Assembly (NCBI GenBank): GCA_905221605.1
Contig: CAJNDS010002361.1
Location: forward strand, 303,364-367,363
DNA length: 64,000 nucleotides
Direction: 5' to 3'
Source: Symbiodinium natans
Lineage: Eukaryota > Sar > Dinophyceae > Suessiales > Symbiodiniaceae
Each line of letters opens with the position of its first letter. Positions within the stretch are counted from its first letter, which is position 1. The translations under genes were made by a program, and so were the position numbers. The notes beneath the pieces are model-generated. The model ran no database searches. It had not been told where the DNA came from and saw only the letters and a list, made by a program, of their open reading frames with translations. Shown in pieces: positions 55,030 through 64,000 of this stretch.

Positions 55030-56225
55030 AAGGTACGCGCTAGCACACACACAGCCTCACTCACTCACGCACCAATTCAAGCACTCACCCAGTCACTCAC
55101 TCACTCACGCACTCACAGTCTCCACCTCCTGCACTCTCACACTCACTCGCGCTCTCACACACACTCACGCTCTCACACCCTCACACCCTCGCACCCTCAC
55201 TCCCTCACACTCCCTCACACTCCCAATCCTCTCTCTCTCTCTCACCTGTGCGCGCGCAGACACAGACACACAGACACAAACAGACGCGCAGACATACACA
55301 CAAGCACAAGCACCAGCAAAAGCACAAGCACACAAGCACACAAGCACACAAGCACACAAGCACACAAGCACACAAGCGCACAAGCGCACAAGCGCACAAC
55401 ACAGAGACACAGAGACACAGAGACACAGAGACACAGAGACACAGAGACACAGAGACACAGAGGCACAGAGACACAGAGGCACAGAGGCACAGAGGCACAG
55501 AGGCACAGAGACACAGAGACACAGAGACACCAACACCCCAACATGCCAACACCACGCCAACACCACGCCAACACCACGCCAACACCACGCCAACACCACG
55601 CCAACACCACGCCAACACCACGCCAACACTACGCCAACACCACGCCAACACCACGCCAACACCACGCCAACACCACGCCAACACCACGCCAACACCACGC
55701 CAACACCACGCCAACACCACGCCAACGCCACGCCAACGCCACGCCAACACCACGCCAACACCACGCCAACCCCACGCCAACACCACGCCAACACCACGCC
55801 AACACCACGCCAACACCACGCCAACACCACGCCAACACCACGCCAACACCACGCCAACACCACCCCAACACCACGCCAACACCACGCCAACACCACGCCA
55901 ACACCACGCCAACACCACGCCAACACCACGCCAACACCACGCCAACACCACGCCAACACCACGCCAACACCACGCCAACACCACGCCAACACCACCCCAA
56001 CACCACGCCAACACCACGCCAACACCACGCCAACACCACGCCAACACCACGCCAACACCACGCCAACACCAAGCCAACACCACGCCAACACCACGCCAAC
56101 ACCACGCCAACACCACGCCAACACGACGCCAACACGACGCCAACACACCACCACACCACCGCACCACCGCGCCACCGCACCACCGCACCAGCGCACCAGC
56201 GCACCAACACACCAACACTCATCCC
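55030..56225. repeat. Composite satellite: (CTCACTCA)n, (CACAAG)n, (ACAGAG)n and 11-bp (GCCAACACCAC)n
   Basis: In order: CACTCA-type repeats (55,040-55,240), ACACAAGC (55,300-55,400), ACACAGAG hexamers (55,400-55,530), then about 55 copies of the 11-bp unit GCCAACACCAC (55,545-56,150) with few variants, then CACCGCACCAC. Because 11 is not a multiple of 3 the array leaves frames open on both strands (up to 637 codons); these are artefacts. Confidence 0.95.
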
Positions 56226-56411
56226 AAAGTAAATGCCGTGGCTCCTCCTCCAGAAATCCCTGGCTGACCTGCACCAGCCAACTATCGCGAAGTGCTGTAG
56301 ACAGATGGGCTGGGCGGTGGCGATTCAATGTTTGTTTCACAGAATTGGCTTCTTTTGCACATGTCTGTTGCGGTTCCATCTCGTCACAAACTTCACGGAG
56401 ACAGACAGACC

Positions 56412-56425
<14 letters not shown>
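56222..56425 (+). repeat. Dispersed repeat, copy 2 (plus), with CA tail
   Basis: Matches the minus-strand copy at 48,722-48,925 over about 190 bp, ending in the same GACAGACAGACCGACACACA before a much longer (CA)n. The tail-at-one-end structure resembles a short retroposon or a microsatellite-seeded duplication. Confidence 0.9.
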
Positions 56426-56486
<61 letters not shown>

Positions 56487-56800
56487 ACACCCACCCACAC
56501 CCACCCACACCCACCCACACCCACCCACACCCACCCACACCCACCCACACCCACCCACACCCACCCACACCCACCCACACCCACCCACACCCACCCACCC
56601 ACGCACGCACCCACCCACCCACCCACCCACCCACCCACGCACCCACGCACACACATGCACACACACATGCACACACATGCACACACGCACAGACGCACAG
56701 ACGCACACAGAGACTCACACGGACTCACACGCACACACGCACACAGGCGCACAGGCGCAGACGCAGACGCAGATGCAGACGAAAGACAGACGCACCCGCG
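56411..56800. repeat. (CA)n, (CACCCACCCA)n and degenerate (ACGCAC)n
   Basis: About 70 bp of (CA)n, some eleven CCACCCACAC units, CCCA repeats, then ACACATGC and GCACAGAC mixtures. Together with the upstream satellite this gives nearly 1.8 kb of CA-rich DNA. Confidence 0.95.
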
Positions 56801-57190
56801 CGCGCGGGGCATCCGTCTCTGACCAATCTGACCAAGTCTTCATGCTGCCCGACCGCCTTGGCCTGGGGCAGCGTGTAGAGGATTTTAGAGGGGGGAAAGG
56901 GTCTGTAGACCACGGAGTGCCCATAGCCAGTCCATCACGATCCATAGTCTATAGAAGGTTCACGAGGGATCACAAGGGGCAAGGCATTGCGGCCCAAGGG
57001 GCGCTTGTCGGACCTGCACAAGCAGCTTTCACAGGGACTCTGTATTAGCATGCTATCGTCCTCCCTCACGGTGCCTTGACCTTTCTGGAATGTTTGGCCT
57101 CCCATGCCCAAGTGCGCCAGGAAAGGCAGGCAGAAAGGTAAGATACTTGGTGAAGGAATGTTAGTCAGGGGTTCCTAGTCACATTGCACG
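56801..57190. other. Spacer, no supported gene
   Basis: No coding-like segment with splice support. Short ORFs only. Confidence 0.35.
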
Positions 57191-58775
57191 TTGTTGAGGT
57201 TGCTGATGGCTTGTCGTCAGCCTTCCGTCACCTGTGGGCATCCCTTTGCCGTGTCGCGGACATTGAGGTCCCGCAGGCTTTCTCCTCCACTCTGTTGTTT
57301 CTTGCTTGCCGGCTTTGTCTGCAAGCATGAAGAGAGCTCGCACCATCACAGCTGCTTGAGACAAGTGCAAGGCACAGGCAAGGATACTTTAATGTTGGAC
57401 CTGAGTGGCTTTGGCGGCATGACATGCTGCCCAGGAAGATTGTTAGGTTGTTTGGAAGACTCTGCTCTGCAAAGTTGTGCACTTCAGTGGGGGTTCCATG
57501 AGGCCCCGCTGGAGGCATCGCAGGCAGCCGAGCAAGCCATCTTGACCCTGACTGAAGGCACTTGGAAGGTTCTTAAGATTCTTAAGCTTGGAAGTTCAAC
57601 CTTGCATGGTATCTGTGATATCTGTGTGCAGGACGGTGCAAGCCATCAGTGCGGCAAAGCCTGGATCGCTTTGTCGAAGGCTTTCTCTTGCGCTCGCAGC
57701 GGGCGGTGGAGAACTGGTTACACCTGCAGCTGGGATCAGCTGGGCTGAAGTGCAAGTTCGCGGGATGATTTGGAGGGGTTCTGAGCCGCCTTCGCCTTTG
57801 GAGTTCGGAAAACACCTCATTTGCAAGACTGTGAAGCATGGACAAAAAAGTCGTGAATCAAGTCGTCGCATGTCACCACATCGTTTAGTGGGAAACATCT
57901 CTGTAGATTCTGGAATTTTTTTCTCAGGCTCTAGCTGAGGTTTGCTCTGTGCTTGGTGGGGGGGGCCTCTATGCGGGAACCTGGGATTGCTCACCATCTC
58001 CCGAGCCTCGCAGCGAATCGGACTCCAGGCTCTTTGAGTCTTTGAGTTCAGAGCTGGCGCAATGTGTGCCATGAAAGAACTCTCTGGAACTTGTGGGAAT
58101 GCCGAGCTCGGCCAAACTCGGGAGGAGAGTTCTCAAACGCAGTGTCCATACTGGGCGGCTGATAATCAGCCCTCAATCGAGACCTCCCCAACCATCCCGC
58201 CATTCCCCCTCACGCCCGCTACCCCACCCCCCCCTGTCATGTGTTGCGAAAATAGATACAGTAACAATGAGCAGATCGCAATGTCAACACTCAAGTCGTG
58301 CGCTTCCTTGAAGCACTGGCCGGCAGCCCCGAGAGCTAGCGAAAGGTAGCAAGAGCTGAGAAGAGCTGAGACGAGCTGAGGGCAGATCCAGGGGCCGACG
58401 ACCTGAGCTACTTGGCACAGAGACTGATCTTCGAGGCGAGCATTTTTGACAAAAGCTGTGTTCCAGCCACACCATCGTTTGATGACGTAGAAGCTGTTGT
58501 AGGTGCGGCCAGCGATTCTGCACTTCTGTGTGGGTGCAGGATACTTTGCAGGACCAGATGCTTGTTGTGTTGCACCCTCTTGATGAAGCAGAGAAGCTCA
58601 GAACCGGACGCAAAAAAAATCTTCAAGTCAGCTGACTTGACCTGCAAGGAGGGCTCTTGGATCACAGCCAGACAGCCTACGATTCCTTGGAGAAGCTCTT
58701 GCTCCGCGAATGGGAGTCTAGGAGTTGCACCGTGACATGGAATATGGTCACGAACGCGCGCTGGGTGGACAGCTA
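57191..58775 (+). CDS. Multi-exon gene of unknown function
   Basis: Coding-like + strand segments: 57,371-57,575 (KDTLMLDLSGFGGMTCCPGR; GFHEAPLEASQAAEQAILTL); 57,650-57,756 after CATCAG (RQSLDRFVEGFLLRSQRAVE, then NWLHLQLGSAGLKCK); 57,928-58,065 after a strong TTTTTTTCTCAG acceptor (ALAEVCSVLGGGGLYAGTWD, then CSPSPEPRSESDSRLFESLS); about 58,390-58,540 (DDLSYLAQRLIFEASIFDKS); and about 58,650-58,775, ending LLDHSQTAYDSLEKLLLREW, then ESRSCTVTWNMVTNARWVDS and TAG. The last frame looks like a genuine C-terminus. No motif is recognised. The peptide is mixed helical with no membrane segment. Confidence 0.45.
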
Positions 58776-59790
58776 GGACCTTCTAGAACTAGGATAACTA
58801 GGAGCAGGAGCTTCTTCACGCTGTTGGTTTTTGTTTAAACACTCCGAGCACCAACAGATGTGTCACACACGTGACACATCGTGACACCGAGGCGAGGAGT
58901 CTTCGGCCCTTTTCGCGCATATCTTTGAAAGCTACCATGAGGCCGAGGGTTCCGGGACCTTAAGCGGCGTAGTCCGTGATAGGCCGCTCCACCAAAGTCG
59001 AAAAGGATCACGACAGGCTCACGACACATCGAAGCTCATCGAAGCTGCATCTTTGCCATCGATTCTTGGTTTAGAGAGCGGGTGGTGTTCCTCCGGGGGC
59101 ACAAAGGGGGCTGCCAGGTCAGGAAGTTTCGATCTTCCCAGGCAGCAATTCCCGCTGTTTTGCAACAGCTTACCCCAGGGGGTGGGTTAGCCAAAGTCAG
59201 GGCCGGGGACCAAGGACCAGAGGACAGCAGCCACTGGAGCACGGACACCGAACCACAGGACTAGAGCCTAGATGGTATTCGAGGACTACAATACCCGAAG
59301 GGCCGGCTCGAAGCCACATCCAAAAAACAAATGCGCCAGAAAAGCATAGTTCGTTCCCGCCACGAGGAGGAACCTCCAGCCTCCAACTCCTTGCTTAACG
59401 GTGCAATCGGACATCGAAAAGGATTCGTAATTCTTTTCAGTGTAGTCGTCGCCGTTGTCGCCATAATCGTAGGAATCGACACTGACTGACCGCAGCAGTC
59501 AGCAGGCCGTCGGCGTCGTCCTCGTCGTCGTGGTGTCGTCGGCCTCCGCTCAGACATCCAACATGTCACCCATACTTCATCTTCTGACAATTTGCCGTAG
59601 GCCACACCTTTGCTGGGCCCCGGACTGCGACGCTTGGGCGCGTGCGCCGCGGCTTGGAGAACATGGCGCAGCCATGTGGCAGCCTTGGACCGCGTCGGGG
59701 CCCCAGAGGTTCGAAGTTCAGGTGGAGGCTCTACGCCCCACACCGTCTCCTTTCCCGAAGACCACCTCAAGGGCAGGAATATCGCGTCAC
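58776..59790. other. Spacer, with a small palindrome
   Basis: GATGTGTCA and TGACACATC form 9-bp arms around CACACG at 58,857-58,880. ORFs cross 59,261-59,946 on both strands without convincing composition. Confidence 0.4.
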
Positions 59791-59875
59791 ATCGCGAGCC
59801 TGGACGTCCAAAAGCGACGACAGTTCCGCATTTCGCGAGGACGGAAGTCCAAAAGCGGTCGAGGACGGCGAGTGC
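59790..59875. repeat. GACGTCCAAAAG repeat, second locus
   Basis: Two units (GGACGTCCAAAAGCGACGAC, then AGTTCCGCATTTCGCGA, then GGAAGTCCAAAAGCGG) match the tandem at 24,215-24,480. Same orientation. Confidence 0.75.
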
Positions 59876-60600
59876 GGCCGCACCCGCACCTAGGCGATTC
59901 GTCCGAAATACACGCCACTTTTACCTTGCTCGCTAGGACCCCTTAATGTTGACACAAGTAAACATAAAATAGAGATCCAGACCAACCGAACGGTTGACAC
60001 ATCTTGGAGTCTCCAAGGCTGCATCGGTATTGGTCGCCAGCCTGAATGCAGCTCTTCGATCACAGCGTGCAGCGACTCAGCCCCTTTTACAGGAGCCGGG
60101 AAAGGAAAGCAAGCACGAGATTCTAAATGCAGTGGCACACCCTAAACTTACGTAGGCCCTAGTTGGATTTTGACATGCGTTGTGTGATTGCAATGCTTTC
60201 TCCCAGAAGAAACAGGCAATTGAGGTTGTTCGAGGCGTTGAGGCGTGTAAATAGTTTTGCGACTTGTGTGAGGGCAAAGGGCTAAGGAAATATTGTGTAA
60301 TTGTCATAAATTCTAGCATCGCTGCCAGCATGCTCGTCAGATTTTCCTGTCTATCCAGCCAACGCATTGGCGCGGGGTGCTAAAAATTGAAGATGTCGAT
60401 CCAACACCGAGAAACGCCGATAGTCAAAGCAAGGGCGCCTGTACTTCCCCCCCCACACCCATGGCTCGAGTATTCCCAGCGGGATCTGACGCATGATGTT
60501 TTATTTCGTTTTAATTGTGAATGCTGCTTGTCGATCGCCTCGGCCTGGCCTGAGGTGCAGGCAGAGGGGTGGGGACTTAGAGCTCTGTCAACCATCCGTT
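59876..60600. other. Spacer, no supported gene
   Basis: Short ORFs only on both strands; no repeat or RNA feature is recognised. Confidence 0.35.
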
Positions 60601-60602
60601 GA

Positions 60603-60890
60603 ATGTACTTTGTGGCTTTTCAGGAGGCGCAGCTCTTTGTGCACCCTCCAAAAAAGCGGCGGTCCTTGCGACGCACATTGCAAGACATGCAGATGCTCGC
60701 AAGCAGATCGGGGAAAGGTGCTGGACTGTGCGGGGTCGGTGTTGCGAACATGCAACTGCCTAAAGCTGCTTGTATGAAGCTACTGCACTGTGCTCCAGGA
60801 CTCTATGTTGTAAGTTGCAAGATGTTACGCATCGAGTGTTTTGTTGCAACCTCTTCAAGCTTTCCGGTGTTTGGGGCTCCGAGCCCCTAA
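60603..60890 (+). CDS. Candidate exon, basic protein
   Basis: From an in-frame ATG at 60,603 the frame reads MYFVAFQEAQLFVHPPKKRR, SLRRTLQDMQMLASRSGKGA and MQLPKAACMKLLHCAPGLYV, open to TAA near 60,890. The PPKKRRSLRR stretch would serve as a nuclear-localisation signal. No family is recognised. Downstream (60,890-61,080) is telomere-like and G-rich. Confidence 0.35.
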   Translation: MYFVAFQEAQLFVHPPKKRRSLRRTLQDMQMLASRSGKGAGLCGVGVANMQLPKAACMKLLHCAPGLYVVSCKMLRIECFVATSSSFPVFGAPSP

Positions 60891-61400
60891 GCCCTAAACC
60901 CTTTAGGGTGTTTGAGGGGGAGAGGTTAATTAGGGGTTAGATTTTGTGGGGACATGTGTTGTCGATGGGGTTGGGGAATCAGTGGGGGTATAGGGTCCTT
61001 ATGGAGGGGGGTTCATGGGGGTTTAGGGTTTGATGCTTAGGGCTTTGGGTTTAAGGCCTAGGGAACCCTTAAAAGAAGCTTAAGGAGCCTCAGTGAACGT
61101 AGGACCCAACCGCAGCCTCTACCAACCAGTTGTGGCACGTTCATTTTGTTCCGTTCCTGGGTGTACAAGCCAAAGCTTGTGCGTATATACTTTCTCGCAA
61201 GGAAAGCTGGAGCATGCGGAGACAGCAAAAGCGACCATTGGATGCCAGAGGAGGTGTTGAAAATGTCACTGAAGGACTATTCGTGCTTCTCTTCATGGCT
61301 TGAGCATGCTTGCATGAATACAGTATCATGAGCACTTGAACTTGTCGCTTGATGTGTGTAACTGGAAATGTCCACGAGCGTGGCATGTGACCCAGAACCA
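60891..61400. other. Spacer with telomere-like words
   Basis: CCCTAAACCCTTTAGGG (60,892-60,908) is a minimal head-to-tail junction of the telomere-type unit, followed by GGGGTTAGG/GGGTTTAGGG words to about 61,035. No gene is recognised. Confidence 0.45.
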
Positions 61401-61408
61401 ACCTGTGA

Positions 61409-61578
61409 TGCGTGAGAGATGGGGGAATATTGTGGAGGATGCCGCACAACTCGCGTGTTTCTGCCGCGCCGCCGCGGCGGAGCCAGGCTCCTGGGGCTCA
61501 GAGGCAACCACGGCGCTGTGCGCAGAGGCGCCCACGCAGTACCCACATGCACCCGTGAACGGTCGTGGAACATCGTAA
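61409..61578 (+). CDS. Candidate exon, Ala-rich
   Basis: The frame reads NIVEDAAQLACFCRAAAAEP, GSWGSEATTALCAEAPTQYP and HAPVNGRG before TAA. Plausible coding composition but no splice support. A (CA)n run follows at 61,594-61,613. Confidence 0.3.
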
Positions 61579-61787
61579 AAGAGAAGGGGCAACACACACA
61601 CACACACACACACATTATGAGACAGTGCACACGGTTTCAAAAATGCGAGGTACTTTTGTCCTTCGCCAAGGCTTTTGAGTCGGAGGCACGGTGGCATACG
61701 GTTGTCTGCTTTGCATGAAGCTCGAGATGCGGAGCGGTACCAAACGACATCGCATCTTGCCAGGTTTCCTCGCTGGCCGACATTTTA

Positions 61788-62279
61788 GTGCCGGTACACG
61801 CGAAGAATCACCGTGACGATGTCAAGGTGCAAAGGTTTAGCACGCATAAAGGTGAGGAAGACGGTGTGCTCACGCATGCTGCGCACGCTTGGGTGGTATT
61901 CTTGGAAAGCATGGAAAGCTTGCCTGGCCAAGCGGCAATTCTCCAGCAATGTCGACGTGCTGTCCTGGTGCTGCTGGCGGAAACGTGGGTCGAGAATTTC
62001 ATCCGAGAGCCCCCACGCTGGCCCGCTGCAAGGATGTTATCTGTGCTGTGGGCAGATGAAGCTGCTGTGCGCATGGTGCAAGGCATAGAGACGCATACAC
62101 TTCCAGAACTTGCGAGCTTCTTGGAAGTGCTGAGCGTCCTGCGCCATATACTACAAAGTGGAAGGCCAGTGGCAGAGTGGGACGATTTTGCACGTGCAGA
62201 GGCAACGCTTCAAAAGTTGCTTGGTGAGGATACTGGAAGGGCCTTGGTCCAGGCATTCTGGCAGGCACTGAGTCACTAA
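61788..62279 (+). CDS. Terminal exon of an unidentified protein (about 160 residues)
   Basis: A long, well-mixed frame ends with TAA at 62,277-62,279. Segments include AHAWVVFLESMESLPGQAAI, CRRAVLVLLAETWVENFIRE, WPAARMLSVLWADEAAVRMV, ASFLEVLSVLRHILQSGRPV and RALVQAFWQALSH at the C-terminus. The composition is that of an all-helical domain rich in Leu, Ala and Trp. The frame opens without an ATG (a GTG at 61,788), so the exon continues from an acceptor upstream. This is one of the clearest unassigned coding segments; the family is not recognised. Confidence 0.55.
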   Translation: MPVHAKNHRDDVKVQRFSTHKGEEDGVLTHAAHAWVVFLESMESLPGQAAILQQCRRAVLVLLAETWVENFIREPPRWPAARMLSVLWADEAAVRMVQGIETHTLPELASFLEVLSVLRHILQSGRPVAEWDDFARAEATLQKLLGEDTGRALVQAFWQALSH

Positions 62280-63750
62280 ACAGCTGAGACTGGACAGATT
62301 ATGATTTCTCCGGGAAGTCTGCCAAAGCACGAGCTTGTGGACAGCGCTTGCACGCCGAGCCTTGTACAGAAGTTCCACTTCAGCTCACTTCCCTCCTAAG
62401 GGCTTGGGATGCTGGGTTCCTGGATGCAGCCTGTACTGGCTGAGAGTGAGACTAGGTGTGCCCTGCTCTGGGAACAGGCAGCAAGCATACTTGTCGCCCG
62501 CCTCGCCCCTGTAAAGTCACTCATGGGCGTACCGGCGGTGGAAATAGGGATTTGCTCCAAAGGATCTTCGCTGTAAAGGCAGAAGACATTCTCTAGGATT
62601 GCATGACACTGAAAGTCTCTGTTGGAGGAGCACGTCCTCCTTCCTCACATTTCCTCACAAGGGCTAGGGAGTTAGAGGGTTCAGAAAATTCATTGCATGC
62701 CTCGCCTCAGCGATGCTGTGAATGATAATGTTTAAGATCGGATCACTTCCGTGGCGCATCGTGTCGCTTTGCTAGTCTTTGCTACCACGATAATCACACA
62801 CAACAAGAGGTCAGTCGATAGGCCGAAATTGGACTGGGACCGGTTTCAAGCTGCGCAACGCTATGCAACGCTATGCAACGCTATGCAACGCTGTACAGCC
62901 TGCACATGGCAACACGTGCCGAGGGCAAGCAAGATGCTGCACGGAGACTCCATGAAGCCTAAGGCTTTTACTTAGTTTGGGCTGATTGTAAGTGCTTTGG
63001 CCTTAGATGGCGGATGACTCGGCTTATGGAACATGATGTTGGAGGTAGAGGGCAGCTTCCTTTAGTAGGTCTCGGACAGGATATTTCGGGCTTTGCTTGA
63101 AGCAGGGTTTCCAGGAATTGGAAGAAAGAAACATGAAAAGATCCGAAAGGACCCTATCTCGTGGCGACACCTGTGTTTTGATTAGGATTTTGTGGAGGTG
63201 TTTTTTAGACCCTCCGTGCCCCAGCCAGGGGCTGCAATGGTGTCCCAAAGCCGAAGTTGGCCATGCAGGGGCTTCATAACGGCCGCCAGCGAAAGCTAAC
63301 CTCAGACATCAGATCAATGACTGCGAATTAAAATATTTTGCGAGTTGAGCGGGTACTCGGGTGGCAGATTGAGATCGGAAGGATTGAGTTTCCATATGTG
63401 TGGAATGGAGGCTTGCAATAATCGGGGTTCGCAAAACATTCTACGAAACCTTATGATCAGGCCAGTCAGTTTTGGCTCCCAGCAAAAGGTTGCGGAGCAA
63501 TTCGTGCTGGCTCCAAGTGACGGTCAGTGACGGTCAACAAGAAGCAAACGTTCAAGACTAGGTCAAAAAGGCACGGGCTCGATCTTTTCGCACCTGTTGC
63601 AAAAGGCTGACCGCACTTCGTTTTGGCTGTGCTCTCCTGGGTCGTGGACTGATCGCGGCAATCCTTGGCTTCCAGGTACTGTATCATGTTATAGATGTGT
63701 CGTGGTCAAACATCGTTGGGAGCTAAACACTGAGATTCTTTCGTACGTCC
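62280..63750. other. Spacer, with a small tandem repeat
   Basis: GCAACGCTAT is repeated about four times at 62,854-62,890. No convincing exon; short frames near 63,097-63,279 are of doubtful composition. Confidence 0.35.
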
Positions 63751-63751
63751 T

Positions 63752-64000
63752 CAGAACAGGCGGAAAGTGCTCGGCTCAATCAAGCAAGCCGGACTTCAAG
63801 CAATACAAACAGTTCTCAAGCGTGCAGAAGGACCTGCTCTTAAATGAGCATTGCTCGGGCCAATGTACTACCCGGTCCTTCCTGGTGCCGTGGATGACAC
63901 CGCCACGCCGGCGCAGAGTCCTAAGACGCTTGGCCTCGACGCAGGCAGCGCTCTTACCGCAGAAGACTTTGCTTTCGAGATCTTTCGAGCCTGCGTGTCT
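63752..64000 (+). CDS. Partial gene at the right edge, with an in-frame TGA
   Basis: After a CGTCCTCAG acceptor the frame reads NRRKVLGSIKQAGLQAIQTV, then LKRAEGPALK, a TGA at 63,845-63,847, and in the same frame ALLGPMYYPVLPGAVDDTAT, PAQSPKTLGLDAGSALTAED and FAFEIFRACVS to the window end. Both parts look coding. Either the TGA is read through (selenocysteine is used in dinoflagellates), or the first part is mostly an 81-nt intron (GTGCTC at 63,766 to GAG), or a mutation is present. Family not recognised. Confidence 0.45.

Noticed and set aside
55165-56718. Very long ORFs (up to 637 codons on + and 517 on -) through the CA-rich satellites
   Set aside because: They exist because 11-bp and dinucleotide repeats lack stops in several frames at once; the peptides are pure repeats on both strands.

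Overview
The window reads as nuclear DNA of a dinoflagellate, most like a Symbiodiniaceae-type genome. Three independent signs support this. (1) A run of three nested dinoflagellate spliced-leader relics (GTAGCCATTTTGGCTCAAG followed by two CCATTTTGGCTCAAG units) lies at 24,943-24,991. (2) There are interstitial TTTAGGG telomere-type arrays. (3) Genes are split into short exons whose introns often start with GC as well as GT. Nearly all host-gene-like coding lies on the + strand, which fits unidirectional gene clusters. Intergenic and intronic DNA is loaded with microsatellites. No rRNA, tRNA or bacterial-type operon was seen.

Layout. 0-1.3 kb: 3' end of an unidentified + strand gene. 1.3-4.3 kb: spacer with long (TAG)n-type microsatellites. 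4.3-6.8 kb: a candidate terminal exon, a decayed retroelement-like coding stretch and three retroposon tails. 6.8-22.5 kb: scattered short + strand exons of unidentified genes (the best set at 7.3-10.5 kb) between large simple repeats (14.5-15.7, 17.3-18.2 kb). 22.7-28.7 kb: retroposons, including a trans-spliced, retroposed LINE-like unit with an ORF1-like protein, an endonuclease remnant, an acidic ORF and a 58-nt retroposon nested in its tail. 29.1-30.4 kb: a + strand gene of unknown function. 31.8-50.6 kb: one long + strand gene for a CobW/CBWD-type (COG0523) GTPase metallochaperone, assembled from at least 14 exons. 51.3-52.7 kb: a PH-domain gene. 53-64 kb: further candidate exons, large CA/CCAACACCACG satellites, and a partial gene running off the right edge.

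The most striking object is inside the CobW gene. The intron between its fifth and sixth recognised exons is 12.1 kb long. It holds an 11,285-bp element (33,076-44,360) bounded by terminal inverted repeats beginning TCCCAGAGGAC and flanked by TA on both sides. The element carries clusters of AAAATCGATAG subterminal repeats in the same orientation at both ends, dispersed GGGCTGGNNAGCCC hairpins, TTTAGGG-type arrays between its exons, and about twelve minus-strand exons. The downstream four encode a transposase-like protein. The upstream ones encode Lys/Pro/Ala-rich, coiled-coil and Cys-rich proteins of unknown function. The element is antisense to its host gene and appears to be spliced out with the intron.

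Gene structures were read by eye from splice-site phase and protein-family patterns. Boundaries are reliable for most CobW exons and for PH exons 1-3, and approximate elsewhere.
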